From the NCBI GenBank assembly GCA_002633005.1, contig NMRA01000287.1, positions 1-62,000 on the forward strand: a stretch of 62,000 bases of DNA, read 5' to 3'. Shown here piece after piece: positions 11,178-22,618 of this stretch (position 1 is its first letter; each line of letters begins with the position of its first letter). The stretch is from Phoronis australis (taxonomy: Eukaryota > Phoronida > Phoronidae). The notes under the pieces were generated by a model, which was not told the origin of the DNA, made no database searches, and saw nothing but the letters and a program-made list of their open reading frames with translations. Both the position numbers and the translations under genes were made by a program.

Positions 11178-11420
11178 AATTACAAAGATACAGCTTTTTA
11201 CTGCAGTTTCTACTTCTTTTGTTTCTGTTGGCCTACAAATACTACTGTTACCGCTAAGACAAATATCTACAACAAGAATACTTATACGATGTTCCATAGC
11301 GTTTTGAGAACTTATAAGTAGAAGGTAATAACCTGTTTAGGAAATTTGTTAGCCTCTGACACTTTTTGTCTTTGACAAGCAGTAGTTAAACAGCACTACA
11401 ATGCTTGTAACGGAATTTCT

Positions 11421-11876
11421 TTACTGTCGCCTACAAACAACACAGCATATAACTTTGGCAAGATCGCGTCGAAAACGTGAACTTCCAAGGCAGAAAAGAA
11501 AACAGTTGATGCTATGATTCAAGATTAATAACAAATAAGACACTGGGGTGATTAAGTGAGCCTCATGCCACAACGTGTCATAGAAGCCGCTTAAAAGAGT
11601 TATCGCATATGGAAGGTACAACGTAGTAAACGTCACAGACGCCAGCAGTAACATGACCGTTAGGTGGCGCTGTGTTTTCAATGTTTGTGAAGTGGCTTCC
11701 TGTCCGACAGTCAACGATAACCGCCGTCGTGTAGTTACTAGTGTGAGTAATATGATACTGAAGTTCATGAAAACCAAACTGCCGAGTGGAAACAAACAAC
11801 GAAGAAAAGCTTCCATCGTGTTATAAGCCTTTGCTACGCCATCAGGTGGAGCGGAGTATGCCGGATAAAAGCAGTC
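11421..11876 (-). CDS. Class A GPCR, subfamily 1, C-terminal half (partial)
   Basis: It encodes about 151 codons from extracellular loop 2 to the stop. The fragment runs DCFYPAYSAPP, then helix 5, a loop-3 region with SLTVGQEATSQTLKTQRHL, helix 6 with LYLPYA, helix 7 with NHSINCFLFC and a basic tail. It is strongly similar to residues 170-320 of the receptor at 6676-7671, including the NCFxF variant of NPxxY. The upstream half is cut by the assembly gap. It probably does not belong to the same gene as the fragment at 12640-13163, because both contain the loop-2 cysteine. Confidence 0.75.
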   Translation of the reverse strand, partial: DCFYPAYSAPPDGVAKAYNTMEAFLRCLFPLGSLVFMNFSIILLTLVTTRRRLSLTVGQEATSQTLKTQRHLTVMLLLASVTFTTLYLPYAITLLSGFYDTLWHEAHLITPVSYLLLILNHSINCFLFCLGSSRFRRDLAKVICCVVCRRQ

Positions 11877-12639
11877 NNNNNNNNNNNNNNNNNNNNNNNN
11901 NNNNNNNNNNNNNNNNNNNNNNNNNNNNNNNNNNNNNNNNNNNNNNNNNNNNNNNNNNNNNNNNNNNNNNNNNNNNNNNNNNNNNNNNNNNNNNNNNNNN
12001 NNNNNNNNNNNNNNNNNNNNNNNNNNNNNNNNNNNNNNNNNNNNNNNNNNNNNNNNNNNNNNNNNNNNNNNNNNNNNNNNNNNNNNNNNNNNNNNNNNNN
12101 NNNNNNNNNNNNNNNNNNNNNNNNNNNNNNNNNNNNNNNNNNNNNNNNNNNNNNNNNNNNNNNNNNNNNNNNNNNNNNNNNNNNNNNNNNNNNNNNNNNN
12201 NNNNNNNNNNNNNNNNNNNNNNNNNNNNNNNNNNNNNNNNNNNNNNNNNNNNNNNNNNNNNNNNNNNNNNNNNNNNNNNNNNNNNNNNNNNNNNNNNNNN
12301 NNNNNNNNNNNNNNNNNNNNNNNNNNNNNNNNNNNNNNNNNNNNNNNNNNNNNNNNNNNNNNNNNNNNNNNNNNNNNNNNNNNNNNNNNNNNNNNNNNNN
12401 NNNNNNNNNNNNNNNNNNNNNNNNNNNNNNNNNNNNNNNNNNNNNNNNNNNNNNNNNNNNNNNNNNNNNNNNNNNNNNNNNNNNNNNNNNNNNNNNNNNN
12501 NNNNNNNNNNNNNNNNNNNNNNNNNNNNNNNNNNNNNNNNNNNNNNNNNNNNNNNNNNNNNNNNNNNNNNNNNNNNNNNNNNNNNNNNNNNNNNNNNNNN
12601 NNNNNNNNNNNNNNNNNNNNNNNNNNNNNNNNNNNNNNN
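11877..12639. other. Assembly gap (763 N)
   Basis: A run of N. Any open frame reported across it has no meaning. Confidence 1.
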
Positions 12640-13163
12640 GTGAAATGAGGCGGACGCAAGCAAGACGTCCTGTTTTCGTTATTGCTCTCGTCAACGTAAA
12701 GAAGGTACGGAGTACATATCACCAATGCCAAGATGGTAATGGTTAAAGCTACGGCGACCGCTTTTCTTACGGTGAACACGGATCTTGCTCTTAATGGGAT
12801 GATCACAACGATTAGGCGCTCTGACGTCATAACAACAAGTGTCCAAGCAGATGCATATGACAAAGCATATTTGAAAAAGTCAAGTAAAGCACAAGACATA
12901 TTTGTCGAGATTAGTGGGAGGAACGAATACTGTAGTGTAGCAGTAAGAACGTAAAACATATCAAATAAAGAGACGATGGACAAATAAAACGAAGTTGAAT
13001 GAGTCTTTGATGAACTTTTCAATGCCACAACAGTTAAAGTATTTCCAATAATTGCCAACAAAACTAAAGCGAACTGAGTTATTTTTGTGAACTCTGATAC
13101 AGCCACCACCTCATCCGTAACACTTCCATTAACTGACGTAAGCGGATCATCTTGGTAAAGCAT
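12640..13163 (-). CDS. Class A GPCR, subfamily 1, N-terminal half (partial)
   Basis: It starts with ATG at 13163 and encodes about 174 codons: an extracellular N-terminus with an NGS glycosylation site, helix 1 with GNTLTV, helix 2 with SLFDMF (conserved Asp), and Cys at the start of helix 3. The DRY position reads SERL, so the aromatic residue at the third place of the paralog's ERF is lost. Helix 4 and loop 2 follow, up to NRTSC. The sequence then enters the gap. It aligns with residues 1-178 of the 6676-7671 receptor. The gene is incomplete in this assembly, so whether it works is unknown. Confidence 0.75.
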
Positions 13164-14542
13164 CTTTAAGCTTGAACTTGAACTTCTTTCCCCAAGCGAT
13201 TATTGTACAGTATTCTACGCCTGAATATGTAGGTATACTTCACACGAAACATTTCTCCTACTAATCAAAGGAATTAGACTCAGCACTAAGTACGAACTTC
13301 GCAATAAATGTCAAGTGAAGCGGACAGTGGACCAAAGTAAACATTCGTTTAACTAAGGATGTGAATGTACACCAACTTAATGGAATAATGACAGAAAGAA
13401 CTTTGGGAGCAATTTGTTCAATATGCGTAATTCGACACTGTTGTCTTATGGGGAACTAAAACCTGCGCGTAATATAATGTTCTTCTGTAGAGCGCAAACG
13501 CAATCAATGATCTGCCAATTTCGTGCGCGTGTGACCTTGGTTGCAGTATGGAGGGGGGGGGTTCATTTTTTGGCACCTCAGTTTTCCCATAGACGTAACA
13601 AGGTAAAAAGAAATAGCTTTTTTAAACTTCCACGTCCTTGAGAAACCGCACTATAACAAAAGTAACACTTGGAANTGGTCAAGATATGCCGCATGTAATA
13701 GTGTTTGGAAATGACGCAGACCATGGTAGTGTGAAAATATTTGTTTTAATGAGCCACAAAGCCTAGAAGATATCAATCGTTTGCCCGGATTTTGCAGAGA
13801 CTGATAGAAAGTAAATCGGAGAAGCATAAAACTTTTGACAACATATTCGCGTTTCAAAAAATTTTCAGAGAATACCCATGCATCTTATGGAACGGATGTA
13901 AACCACAACTTAGCTTTCAATTATAGGTAATGTTTCAAAAATACAACCTGAGTCATTGCTAATAATTCGCTTAAATTTGATTCATTTCTCAACTTAAGAG
14001 AGGAGGCCATAACAAATTATAACCGTTAATCAAAATTCCTTGGGCGACGATACTAAGATTTAAATATGTAAAAACAAGTTAACTAAAACAGTGTGATAGA
14101 ATTACTGCGCACGAGATTAATAGCATAGCAGATATTGACCAGGAGGTAGCGCTAGTAAACCAAAAGCGCCATCTACGAGGATTCTTGTACTATCTGCGTC
14201 CTTTAGCTCACATATACCCCAGTTATCTTAAACACGCATTTCCAGTAGAATTTAGTAAGCTAAAGTTTTTCCGTATCGAATATCATGTGCAGACACATAC
14301 AATCCTGACAATACAACATACAACTCTGGTGACATACAATGTTCTGTCCCATCAACATTTTGGTAAACCATTTTGGTGTTTAATGATTATATCACAAGTT
14401 TTATAGAACACACGAGCCCCCTTAAATGCAGCTTCATATGAACAATTAAACTTTAGGACTGTGCGCATCTATTGAGGGCCGGAAACGGAAATTTTGACTG
14501 GCAAAGAAGTTCAGACAACATCTCAACAGTACTACACTGTTC
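13164..14542. other. Inter-receptor spacer, no gene
   Basis: No coding feature is seen. It has a G9 tract near 13553 and a single N at 13675. From about 13790 onward it aligns with the downstream flank of unit 1 (5690-6660). Confidence 0.5.
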
Positions 14543-15489
14543 CTAACGACGATTCCCATTGACGTAATTGCCGTCTTCAAATAGCACGGGATATAATTTT
14601 GACAAAATCCCGTCGAAAACGTGAACTTCCGAGGCAAAATAGAAAACAGTTGATGCTATAATTGATAACAGATGAGCCACTGGGATGATTGGGTGAGCCT
14701 TACTCTTAAACGTGTATAGAAGCCGCATAAAAGAGCAATCGCGTATGGAAGATATAACGTCGTAAACGTGACGAACGCTAGCAGTAATATAACCGTTAGA
14801 TGGCGCTGTGTTTTCAATGATCGTGAAGTTGCTTCCTGCCCGACTGTCAGCGATAACCGCCGTCTGGTATTTACTAGTGTTAGTAATATGATACTGGCGT
14901 TCACGAGAACCAAAGTACCGAGTGGGATGAAACAACGCAGGAAAGCTTCCGCGGTATTGCAGGTCTTCGCCACCGCAGCTGGTGAAGCGGAGTACGCGGG
15001 ATAATAGCAGTGGGTTCTGTTTTCGGGACTGGTGTCTTTGATGTAGAGTACGTACGGTGTGACAAACGACAAGACGCTTATAGTCGAGATTATCGCTTTC
15101 CTAACGGTAAACCATGATCTTGCTCTTAAATGCATCTCTCGACGTCATAACAAGCAGTGCTCAAACAGAAGCATACGAAAAAGCAAATGAAAAGAAATTC
15201 AACAAGAGCACAGTCAAGAAAGATTTGTCCAATGAAACGCAAAGAGTGTATGGTCCACTATAGTTGCTAGAACCCAGAACACATCCATTACACAAATGGA
15301 GGAGAGATAAAACGAAGTGGAATGAGTCTTTGATGTCTTTTTCAATATTATAACCGCTAAAATGTTTCCAATAACACCCAACAGAACTACAAGAAATTGA
15401 ACATAATACACAACATATACGTATGCATCTGTTGCGCTTGTGTTCACTTCACTAGAGTTGCTCATTTTGTCGTCGCTATACATAAGCAT
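14543..15489 (-). pseudogene. Class A GPCR, subfamily 1, pseudogene
   Basis: It is homologous over its length to the intact receptor at 6676-7671. The ATG at 15489, helix 1 (GNILAV) and helix 2 (CVMDVFW) are present. Against the paralog I see extra bases and a TGA near 15217 after TNLS, a Trp-to-stop change in helix 3, and a 17-nt loss near 15136-15142 that removes the ERF region. There is also a 1-nt loss near 14716 and a 7-nt loss near 14660 before helix 7. Several independent frame changes make this a dead gene rather than a spliced one. Helices 4-6 are still clear (frame 14656-15135). Confidence 0.88.
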
Positions 15490-15989
15490 ATTCCTGTTTC
15501 AAACTACGCCTAACCAAAACGTGCAAAACCGGCGGTGGTTGTGACGTTTGTGGCTATATCACCAGAAAATGTCTATTTTTCATTAATTTGCCTGTTTATC
15601 TTCCTTTAATCTACTTTTGAAAACAAAGCACCTACACTATAATTTCAAATGAATCGGACGGAAGCGCAAAGTAAACACTTTGAAGACACAAATGTTGCGT
15701 AGATCAATCTTCCATAAGGGACGCTGTTCTGTTGAATTTTGAAAACTGAAATTGCGCTTACTGCACGTGGAACCGTGTGCAGGTTTCCTGTTTAATTTTC
15801 AATTCAAATATGAACTTTGAAAGATGGAATATTGACTCAAAATTCGAGATCCTAGTTTCAACCTGAAACTGAGAAAATGAATGTTGATTCCGTATTTGCA
15901 TTTTCGAATTGAAATTAAAATATGGAATATGGATCTGTCAATATTCCATTTTTCAATTTTGTAATAGGGCCAGCACCGACGCGTCACAA

Positions 15990-16075
15990 CCTATCACCGT
16001 GCTGCTGATCACCATCACCATCCGCAGCAGCAGCGGCGGCGGCGGCGGTAGAGGCGGCGGTGGCAGCAGCAGCTC
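15990..16075 (+). repeat. AGC/GGC trinucleotide-rich block 2
   Basis: Triplet-rich block followed by ACCGCTAAGACAAATATCTA and later GACACTTTTTGTCTTTG. This is the same order as at 11011-11390, where a receptor gene comes next. Here no receptor follows. Confidence 0.75.
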
Positions 16076-16215
16076 ATGCTACTACCAATGATACTATTAC
16101 CGCTAAGACAAATATCTAAAGAATATATATTCGATGATTAATAGCATTTGGACAACCTATACGTTGGAGCTAATAAACTGATTGGCAAGTTGTGACACTT
16201 TTTGTCTTTGCAGGG

Positions 16216-16743
16216 GTGTGAAACGCTCTCCAACAGTTGCGGATATGTCAGTCAGTCGAAGACGCCATGCTTGCAAATTCCATTGTTTTGAAACGATCAA
16301 TTGGACGAGTCTTGTTTTGACGAGAGTATTCTGCACTGCTTTGAGTTTCGCCTTTCGACAGCACACGTTTAAAATATCTAGAAATGATTTTTTATAGAAA
16401 GAGTGAGTTAATTACCTACATTTAAGTCCTAGTTCGGCCACGGGACGCTCTTCATTTTATCGCGTTTGCTTCATGTTTCCGTTTGGCCCCGACAGGACGT
16501 CGAATAACTTAGCATTTTCGTAAGAGCTGTGACGATTTTCTCAGTTTGTGGGTAACAGTTTGAAAGTAAGGTGTGTTTTTGTCAATTTACTGTCTTTAAA
16601 TGTTTAGCTTACAATTAGCAAATACATTGTGTTTGTAATGGAAGCCTTTGATACTATTCGACTGAACTATGACCTGTATACGGGAAACTAGGTCACGTGG
16701 CGAAATCGCTGACTTTGACTGGTATATGTGTGGACGCTAGTGC
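16216..16743. other. No gene recognised
   Basis: Short open frames exist on both strands of 16157-16397 but show no recognisable domain. Nothing else is seen before the transposon. Confidence 0.45.
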
Positions 16744-16747
16744 TTAA

Positions 16748-16905
16748 AGGCGAAGGCAACCTTTTTCCATGTCATTTTGAGCTAAAATAAGGTTGGTTGG
16801 TTATCCTAGACATATTTTCCACTTAATTACAGCATTTCGTAATTTTATTAATTACTCGTCCGCTACTCCGGAAGTGAAGTTTTAGGAGGCAAGCGTTTCC
16901 CGCCA
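16748..16905 (+). repeat. K1 left terminal inverted repeat
   Basis: 158 nt that match the reverse complement of 18259-18416 with few substitutions, from AGGCGAAGGCAACC to CGCCA. Confidence 0.88.
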
Positions 16906-17082
16906 CTTGGTTTTGCGTTGACTTTACCGTGCGAATCTGTTCTATTCTACTTTTTGTTTTGTGCTGTTTTTCAACAATTGTCGCCACCACTTTCCATCGG
17001 CGAGCATTCTGCGGCAAGATACGTTAGTGGAGAACTCAACTACGTTGGATTTAGAGATTGTTTAGTGTGTTGTAAGCTGAAA

Positions 17083-17463
17083 ATGGCTGGAGTCGGTGAC
17101 CCGTATCACAGTGACAGTAGTGTGAGTGACGGAGACCTTGTTCACAGCAGTAGTGACGGACATTCAGTGGGTGGGTACATGTTTGAGCCCGAGTATAACG
17201 AGGCAGAGTACGCACAGGCACAGGCAGCTGTTGAGAGCAACGAGGCGGCTACTGAGGACAGACGTGGTGACACATCTTGGTGCAAATGCACTGTGTGCGT
17301 TGTTATGCCTACCTCAATGGAATGCTTGTGCTGTTCAGAGTTCTACGAGGCCAAGCCACTACTGGACATGTTTAAGTGGACCTCCGGCATACCACGGATA
17401 GAGGAACAACTGTCCCACTTGCCAGAGTCTCCCGCGACACACTCCCACTGGATGGTGACCTGA
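17083..17463 (+). CDS. P2X7-C-terminal-like cysteine-domain protein (transposon-borne)
   Basis: The ATG at 17083 opens a 126-residue frame; an in-frame extension upstream has no ATG close to a good context. After an acidic, serine-rich N-terminus comes GYMFEPEY (about residues 31-38), a helix-like linker, and the cysteine pattern WCKCTVC-x-x-MPT-x-x-ECLCC (about 66-84). This arrangement resembles the zinc-binding C-terminal ballast domain of P2X7 receptors, which occurs alone in many aquatic-invertebrate proteins. There is no channel domain. The usual continuation beyond the CC motif is lost after about residue 95, and the short tail is probably novel sequence after a deletion. It lies inside the K1 transposon and converges on the THAP frame, whose coding end is 160 bp away. 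Confidence 0.6.
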   Translation: MAGVGDPYHSDSSVSDGDLVHSSSDGHSVGGYMFEPEYNEAEYAQAQAAVESNEAATEDRRGDTSWCKCTVCVVMPTSMECLCCSEFYEAKPLLDMFKWTSGIPRIEEQLSHLPESPATHSHWMVT

Positions 17464-17623
17464 GCACCCAAACTGCTGACATCGTGTCGTGTGACTCCCT
17501 CGCCACACACCTGTCACCTTCTAAATAGACAAGTCCACAATGAACTTATCACAGTTTGGCTCACCGATCTGTTCATTGAACGACAAACTGTCCTCTCCAC
17601 TGGGTGTCGAACTGGTCCTGTAA

Positions 17624-18151
17624 TCACGTACTCCCACTACTCAATATCGCTGCAGGGCTGCTTAGAGGCCCTGGGCTGGAGAAAACAGCACAGGGCGAAT
17701 CACTACTGGTTACAGGAATTGCACGCTCTGGGGTACGTTCGGAGGCATGGGTGACAGTAGATGAAGTGCCTCCACTGGCTCCAGTCACTGTACTGGCCAC
17801 AGCTCGCAAGGCTTCTCGCTTCAAAAACGCACTTCTCGGGGGTAGCGACGGGGCACTGCCGGGAATCAACACAGACGGAATGGCATCCTTCTTCAGGCGT
17901 TGTTTCGCAGGGACCTTCACCAGTTCAGCGTACAAATCCCTTTCGTAATCGGACAGCAGAAAGTGCTTGCCACACACTCGGTAATTCTCCACTGCTTTGT
18001 ACGTTGCGTGGACGGGTAACGCTGCGTTCTTCACACGAACGAGCCAACTACGGCGAAGTGTGTCATCCATCGGAAAGCGATGCAAAGGTACTCCCAAAGC
18101 GCGCGTGAGCCGCTAATTAGTACATTCCGGTACCCAGCAACAGTGTGGCAT
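17624..18151 (-). pseudogene. THAP-domain protein with an in-frame stop
   Basis: The ATG at 18151 begins MPHCCWVPECTN, giving the first two zinc cysteines of a C2CH THAP finger. A TAG at 18113-18115 then interrupts the frame at codon 13. The same frame goes on as LHRFPMDDTLRRSWL (conserved HRFP and Trp) and VCGKHF (C-x2-H), then a basic RLKKDAIPSV end typical of THAP domains. A Ser/Pro/Thr-rich tail follows to about 17624. Apart from the single stop the domain is complete. It is therefore a recent pseudogene, a sequencing error, or a product starting downstream. It is carried by the K1 element and no catalytic transposase region follows. Confidence 0.65.
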
Positions 18152-18258
18152 GTTGACTGACTAGTAAATGAAAGCAGACGACGACGGAACTTAACACAAC
18201 CGAAGTAGAACAATGATTGACTCGGCAGCTCTCTCAGTCAGACTATATAAAAAGAAAT

Positions 18259-18416
18259 TGGCGCGAAATGCTTGTCTCCTAAAACGTCACTTCCGCAGTA
18301 GCGGAGGAGTAATTAATAAAACTACGAAAAGCTGTAGTTAAGTGGCAAATATGTCTAGGATAACCAACCAACCTTATTTTAGCTCAAAATGACATAGAAA
18401 AAGGTTGCCTTCGCCT
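18259..18416 (-). repeat. K1 right terminal inverted repeat
   Basis: 158 nt, inverted partner of 16748-16905, ending in GGTTGCCTTCGCCT before TTAA. Confidence 0.88.
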
Positions 18417-18420
18417 TTAA

Positions 18421-19101
18421 CTACGAATATGCAACGTGAGGTAAAGAAATATCGAGAGTAGCTGTTGCAGGTGTGCTATTTGTTGTTACATAAACAAAAA
18501 CCTCTTTTTGTCACTACCCAAAGGCTACACAGAATAACTTACCCAACTTACATGAGACCATAGGCTATTGATATTGACTGCCAACTCCCGTCGGAGCGCG
18601 TTGAGCATGTTGCGGACCAAGGTGCATGAGCACTGACGATAAGAGGGCGCTGCACACGCAGGATAGAAAACTTCCGGTTTTACGGAGCGGCCATTCACTC
18701 AATTCAAGATTTGGTTAAGCAAATAGTCAAACTGCTCAATTTTTGAAGTGTTTAAGACTTGTAAAAATAAAATGCGTATATTGTTCTCCGTCATGTCATT
18801 TAAAAACGTTCACAAGATAATTCAGCCATGTTATGAGTAACTAGCGCCAGAAACTTCTTCAGCTGATCGTCCAGTGTTTGCATGTTCATACGCATCAGCT
18901 GATTGTTTTATGCAAGTAGCATTAGTGTTTGTTTAAATTCAGTACCGTACGAATCAACTCATAAAAATAAGCACAAGTATTAACCAATAAAAATAAATTA
19001 GTAGCAATGTTTAACAATACATATTTGTGTGATTAGGCAGCTTTGTTCCAGGGGGAAGGGCCAAAGGGCAGTGAGATATCATTAGCAAAACCTGAGTCAT
19101 T
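18421..19101. other. No gene recognised
   Basis: AT-rich spacer with only short open frames and no domain or repeat border that I can support. Confidence 0.45.
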
Positions 19102-19234
19102 GCCGGCGCACCACAGGGGACTGGAGGGTATAGCCCTACTTTTTTGAGTGCTGCGCCGTCCATTTTCTATGGGCGGTGCACAACAAAGGGCTGGGGGGCC
19201 TATAGCCCCACTTTTTCAGTGCTGCGTCGCCCAT
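19102..19234 (+). mobile_element. Two copies of a ~65-bp micro-MITE (GGGCGG...CCGYCCAT)
   Basis: Units at 19102-19163 and 19169-19234. Each has the order GGCGGTGCACCACA or GGCGCACCACA, CTGGGGG, TATAGCCC, ACTTTTTTCAGTGCTGCG, CCGTCCAT. The ends are short inverted repeats. The same unit occurs at 35121-35187, 35199-35264 and 35636-35869, so it is a dispersed mini-element. Confidence 0.65.
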
Positions 19235-19527
19235 GTGAGTGTCAAAATTTGCTGTCACTATTGCAATAGGCCAATAGTACATTGTAACGCAACTTCTAAA
19301 CATAGTTATGATTATGCAAAATTGGTTCAATGCGAACTTTGTTAGCAACTGACCAAGAGACATGATTAAACGTCACTCGGTATTTCTAAAAATAATTGTT
19401 TAATTCTCAAGTGGTAATAAAATGAGGCAGTAATACCACCACTGAGCTGAAGCTAGTAAACAGCAGGTGTGAAATACTGCAAAGATTGAAAAATGGAGGA
19501 GGAGGCGTAACAGGACTGTCGTGCTAA

Positions 19528-19601
19528 CAAATGCAGCGTGACCCTGTTTGTCATTCATTTAAAACAAATGCAGCGTGACCCTGTTTGCCATTCATTTAAA
19601 A
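19528..19601 (+). repeat. 37-bp tandem duplication
   Basis: The block beginning CAAATGCAGCGTGACCCTG occurs twice in a row with one substitution. Confidence 0.85.
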
Positions 19602-19604
19602 CAG

Positions 19605-22510
19605 GTTCCTCGAATGCTTCCAAAAGGGACTTCAATACTTTCAATCGCAACACATTGTGCTTTACATACCGAATTGACCATGTTCTCCAGTTTCTTGAAG
19701 AGTGATACTTGTGATTATGAAGGTAGGCATGCTCATTAAGACTTAATGTTCATTTCTCTCTTTCAGGGTCTGAACATGCACTTAATGTAAAGGATAGGTT
19801 GTAAATATCACAAGTAGAATAACTGTAAAGTAATATGGAACTAAGCGCTTTATCTGCAGTGTGATTTTGTGAAAATGAGCTCTGACCCCAGGTTGTTTAA
19901 AAAAATCAGCTAATTTTCAGTATCACACTGAACGTGAATATTCACTTGCCACTATAGAATCAGTTCCAATATTGAGTACCGGAAAGATAACCTGCGATTG
20001 AACTGAAGAAGTCAAAATTAGGAAAGGTCTTTTGACTTCTTCAGTTAAAACTGTTATTTTCTTTAGGGTTTTGTGACTGAAGTGTTGGACGCCAGCAGAT
20101 ATTCAATGTCCGCAAGAAAATTTGTATACTACATTTTTTTAAAATACGTTTTTTGGACTTTATACACAGTGAAGGGAATGCAGTTTTAAGTGTTATAACT
20201 TTGCCTGCATAAGAAAAACAGTTATATAATAACAAGAAGTAAGACCACCAACTCAAACAAAATACCACAAAATTTGAAATCAGAGAACACGAGAGGGAAA
20301 GACTAGAATACTTAAATTTTCCTCAGGTATTGATAGGTGTTCTGTGAGCCATATTTTTAGTGGTTATCAGATATTTTACATGTACTCTGATTGAAATTTT
20401 ATGCTGGCAATGTGGTGGAGATCCAGGAAAGAAATTACCTCCTGGACATCTGTCTTGGCTATTTTCTACGTGAGACACACAGTTGCTCATGTGTAAGAAA
20501 GAATAACGATGCACTGTTTGTTACCTTTGACCATAAAGCATCCATTTCTGTTAAAGCGTAATAGTTTGTCAGAGTGAAATTTACCCTTGTTACCAACCGA
20601 CTTTGTTTTCGAAACGACACCAAATCCCGTGATGACAAGACATTTTTTATTTTCCCAGTTCCCATGAGTAAGTAACAGGGGTCTGGGATTCCCCTGCCTT
20701 ACTTTACAATCATTAAGGGAAAACTGGAAACACAAATATACTGTGGAATTGATTTTACAATGACAAACAGGAAAAAACAACAATATTACATAAAGTGATG
20801 TATACATTTCTGAAAAAGGAATACAAAACCATCCTTTGCATACCATTTTTTCCAAAATAGAGTTTCTCAACCAATCTTTATATTGTAGAATTTTCTCTTC
20901 ATCTATCTTACTTGAGAATTCATACTGGAAAGCCTATAGCTTGAGCATCAGAATATTGCACTTACAAAATTTCCACATTTAAAGCAACCCAATGTTTAAC
21001 AAGCCAGGGCAATTTCATCAATGGTTTGCACTGTTTTGCAAGAGGAAAAACTTTGACAAGGCAGCAAACTTAACATTGTCTCATACTTATACTTAAAAAA
21101 AACAAAATTTGCACCCAAGGTGGAAAGCAGAATATTTTAGCAAACAGTTTGATATAAATATCGTTAAAATCCGTTCAATTACGGCCATATAGCAGCTGGA
21201 AGTTTATCCCCAAACTTTAATTCACCAGAATTTAGTGAAGGGACTACTTCGATTTTTAAAAATATGTAATTAGGCCCCAATTTGTTGCAATGGATATCAA
21301 TAGAAAGAAAGAAGTTTAAATATTTTGTTGGCATATTTTTTCATATTCCACCACTTTGAACGCTAATAGATATGAGCTTGTGACAATAACGGAAAATGGC
21401 AAAATTTCTCTCTTGCTGAACTTTGGACATTTTGGTTTGCTATGTTTTGTAGACGTAAGGTTTAGGTAACACTGCTGAACCCTTGAGCCAGGTTTCTAGC
21501 TCCTCAGCTCGGTCTTAACCATATATTAATAAAGCATAAAATTAGTTCCAGGTGATTAGTGCAATGGGCCCACGTGCGAGGCCTGCGCACGTCTGGTACA
21601 AAGTGTATCAGATCGCCTGCAATTGTTTTTTTTTATTGTAAACGTAGTTACAGATGATAATCTACTACATTTAGATCGACCCAAATTCATACAAAATCAC
21701 AAAATTCAGACTAAATTTTCCCATAAAAGACTGTGAATTCAACCAGATGAAAAGATTCATCCAATTAATTCAACCGTTTCTTTGGGCCAAAAGTCTCGAT
21801 TATATTCTTGTGTTGAACTGTCGCAGTATTCGGACCGATCAACAACAACTTGTCAAGTTAGTTCCGGCGCGTTTCGTAGCAAAAATCCGACTTGTATGGC
21901 TGGCATACGCGATTTAGTTCGTATAAACCACAGCAAGCTAATTTTCAAACTAAAAAAATTGCTCTAAATGCGCGAAATGAAAACGAAAATTTATTTCCTT
22001 TTCTACATAAACCAAGGCACCGGAAGTTAGGAATCCTCCTCACGTAGTTCGCGTTAGGCCGCGAGATATGACGGAGTCGCTAATCTCTTAACGAAATGGC
22101 TGTGAGTAAAACATATTTTACGAGAACTTTAATTTTATGATAATATGATACACCAAGAGTGGCGTTCAATAGTGACATCGGCTACCAGGCAACAATTTCT
22201 AATTCGCTAAAGGGCAATGTAAATACCGTAGACATTGATTTTACCGTCCTCGTGGACTACGTATAATTTACACAATTATGTATTATTGACTAAACAAACT
22301 CTCAGCAATTAAATTGAAAAGTAACCGTATTTTTTCGCCATTAATAGTATGAGAAAGAGAAAACATTTATAAAAAACGAGAAACAACCAGAATGAATGTT
22401 TTTATTATGGCGAAGTCATAAAGTTGTTTGAGGTATTTCAACAAGAGTGAGGATGACCGCTCACATCCACTAATGAAAACAAGCTCAGAAATTAACTGCA
22501 GACCTAATCT
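19605..22510. other. Long stretch without a recognised gene
   Basis: Mostly AT-rich. The longest open frame (minus strand, 20487-20870, 127 codons) shows no known motif and is not called. No clear repeat borders are seen. Confidence 0.4.
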
Positions 22511-22513
22511 AAC

Positions 22514-22618
22514 ATGGCGGCTTCCTTAGGAGAAGCTGTCAATGAATGCTGCATACATTTTCAAGCAATAAGTTCATCTGTTGAGTTTCCCGAGACTTAC
22601 ATGGGTAAAAAGCATTGA
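22514..22618 (+). CDS. Possible first exon of a KYHRSCY/CXC-type gene
   Basis: ATGG in a strong start context (AAC before ATG, G after) opens a 35-codon frame, MAASLGEAVNECC and on to a stop at 22616-22618. A GT donor candidate (ATGG|GTAAAA, near 22603) lies before that stop. Coding-like sequence also continues to about 22760 in another frame. It could be the 5' exon of the coding remains at 24193-24702, but the link is not demonstrated. The product is unknown. Confidence 0.3.
   Translation: MAASLGEAVNECCIHFQAISSSVEFPETYMGKKH

Larger units (their letters stand above)
16748..18416. mobile_element. TTAA-flanked DNA transposon, family K1 (Kolobok-like, non-autonomous)
   Basis: The element is 1669 bp and is bounded by TTAA at 16744-16747 and 18417-18420, which fits a target-site duplication. 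Its ends are long, near-perfect inverted repeats starting AGGCGAAGGCAACC. It holds a plus-strand gene with a P2X7-like cysteine domain and a minus-strand THAP reading frame, facing each other. TTAA duplication together with a THAP protein is known for the Kolobok superfamily; piggyBac also uses TTAA but lacks THAP. No full transposase is present, so it is non-autonomous or internally deleted. The high identity of the two ends suggests fairly recent activity. Confidence 0.8.

Noticed and set aside
10969-11307. Poly-Ala/Ser protein on either strand
   Set aside because: Trinucleotide-repeat artefact.
11834-12694. Open frames of about 285 codons through the gap
   Set aside because: They consist of N; no sequence supports them.
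20487-20870. 127-codon minus-strand open frame
   Set aside because: No motif, no homologous copy in the window, and no supporting start or splice evidence.
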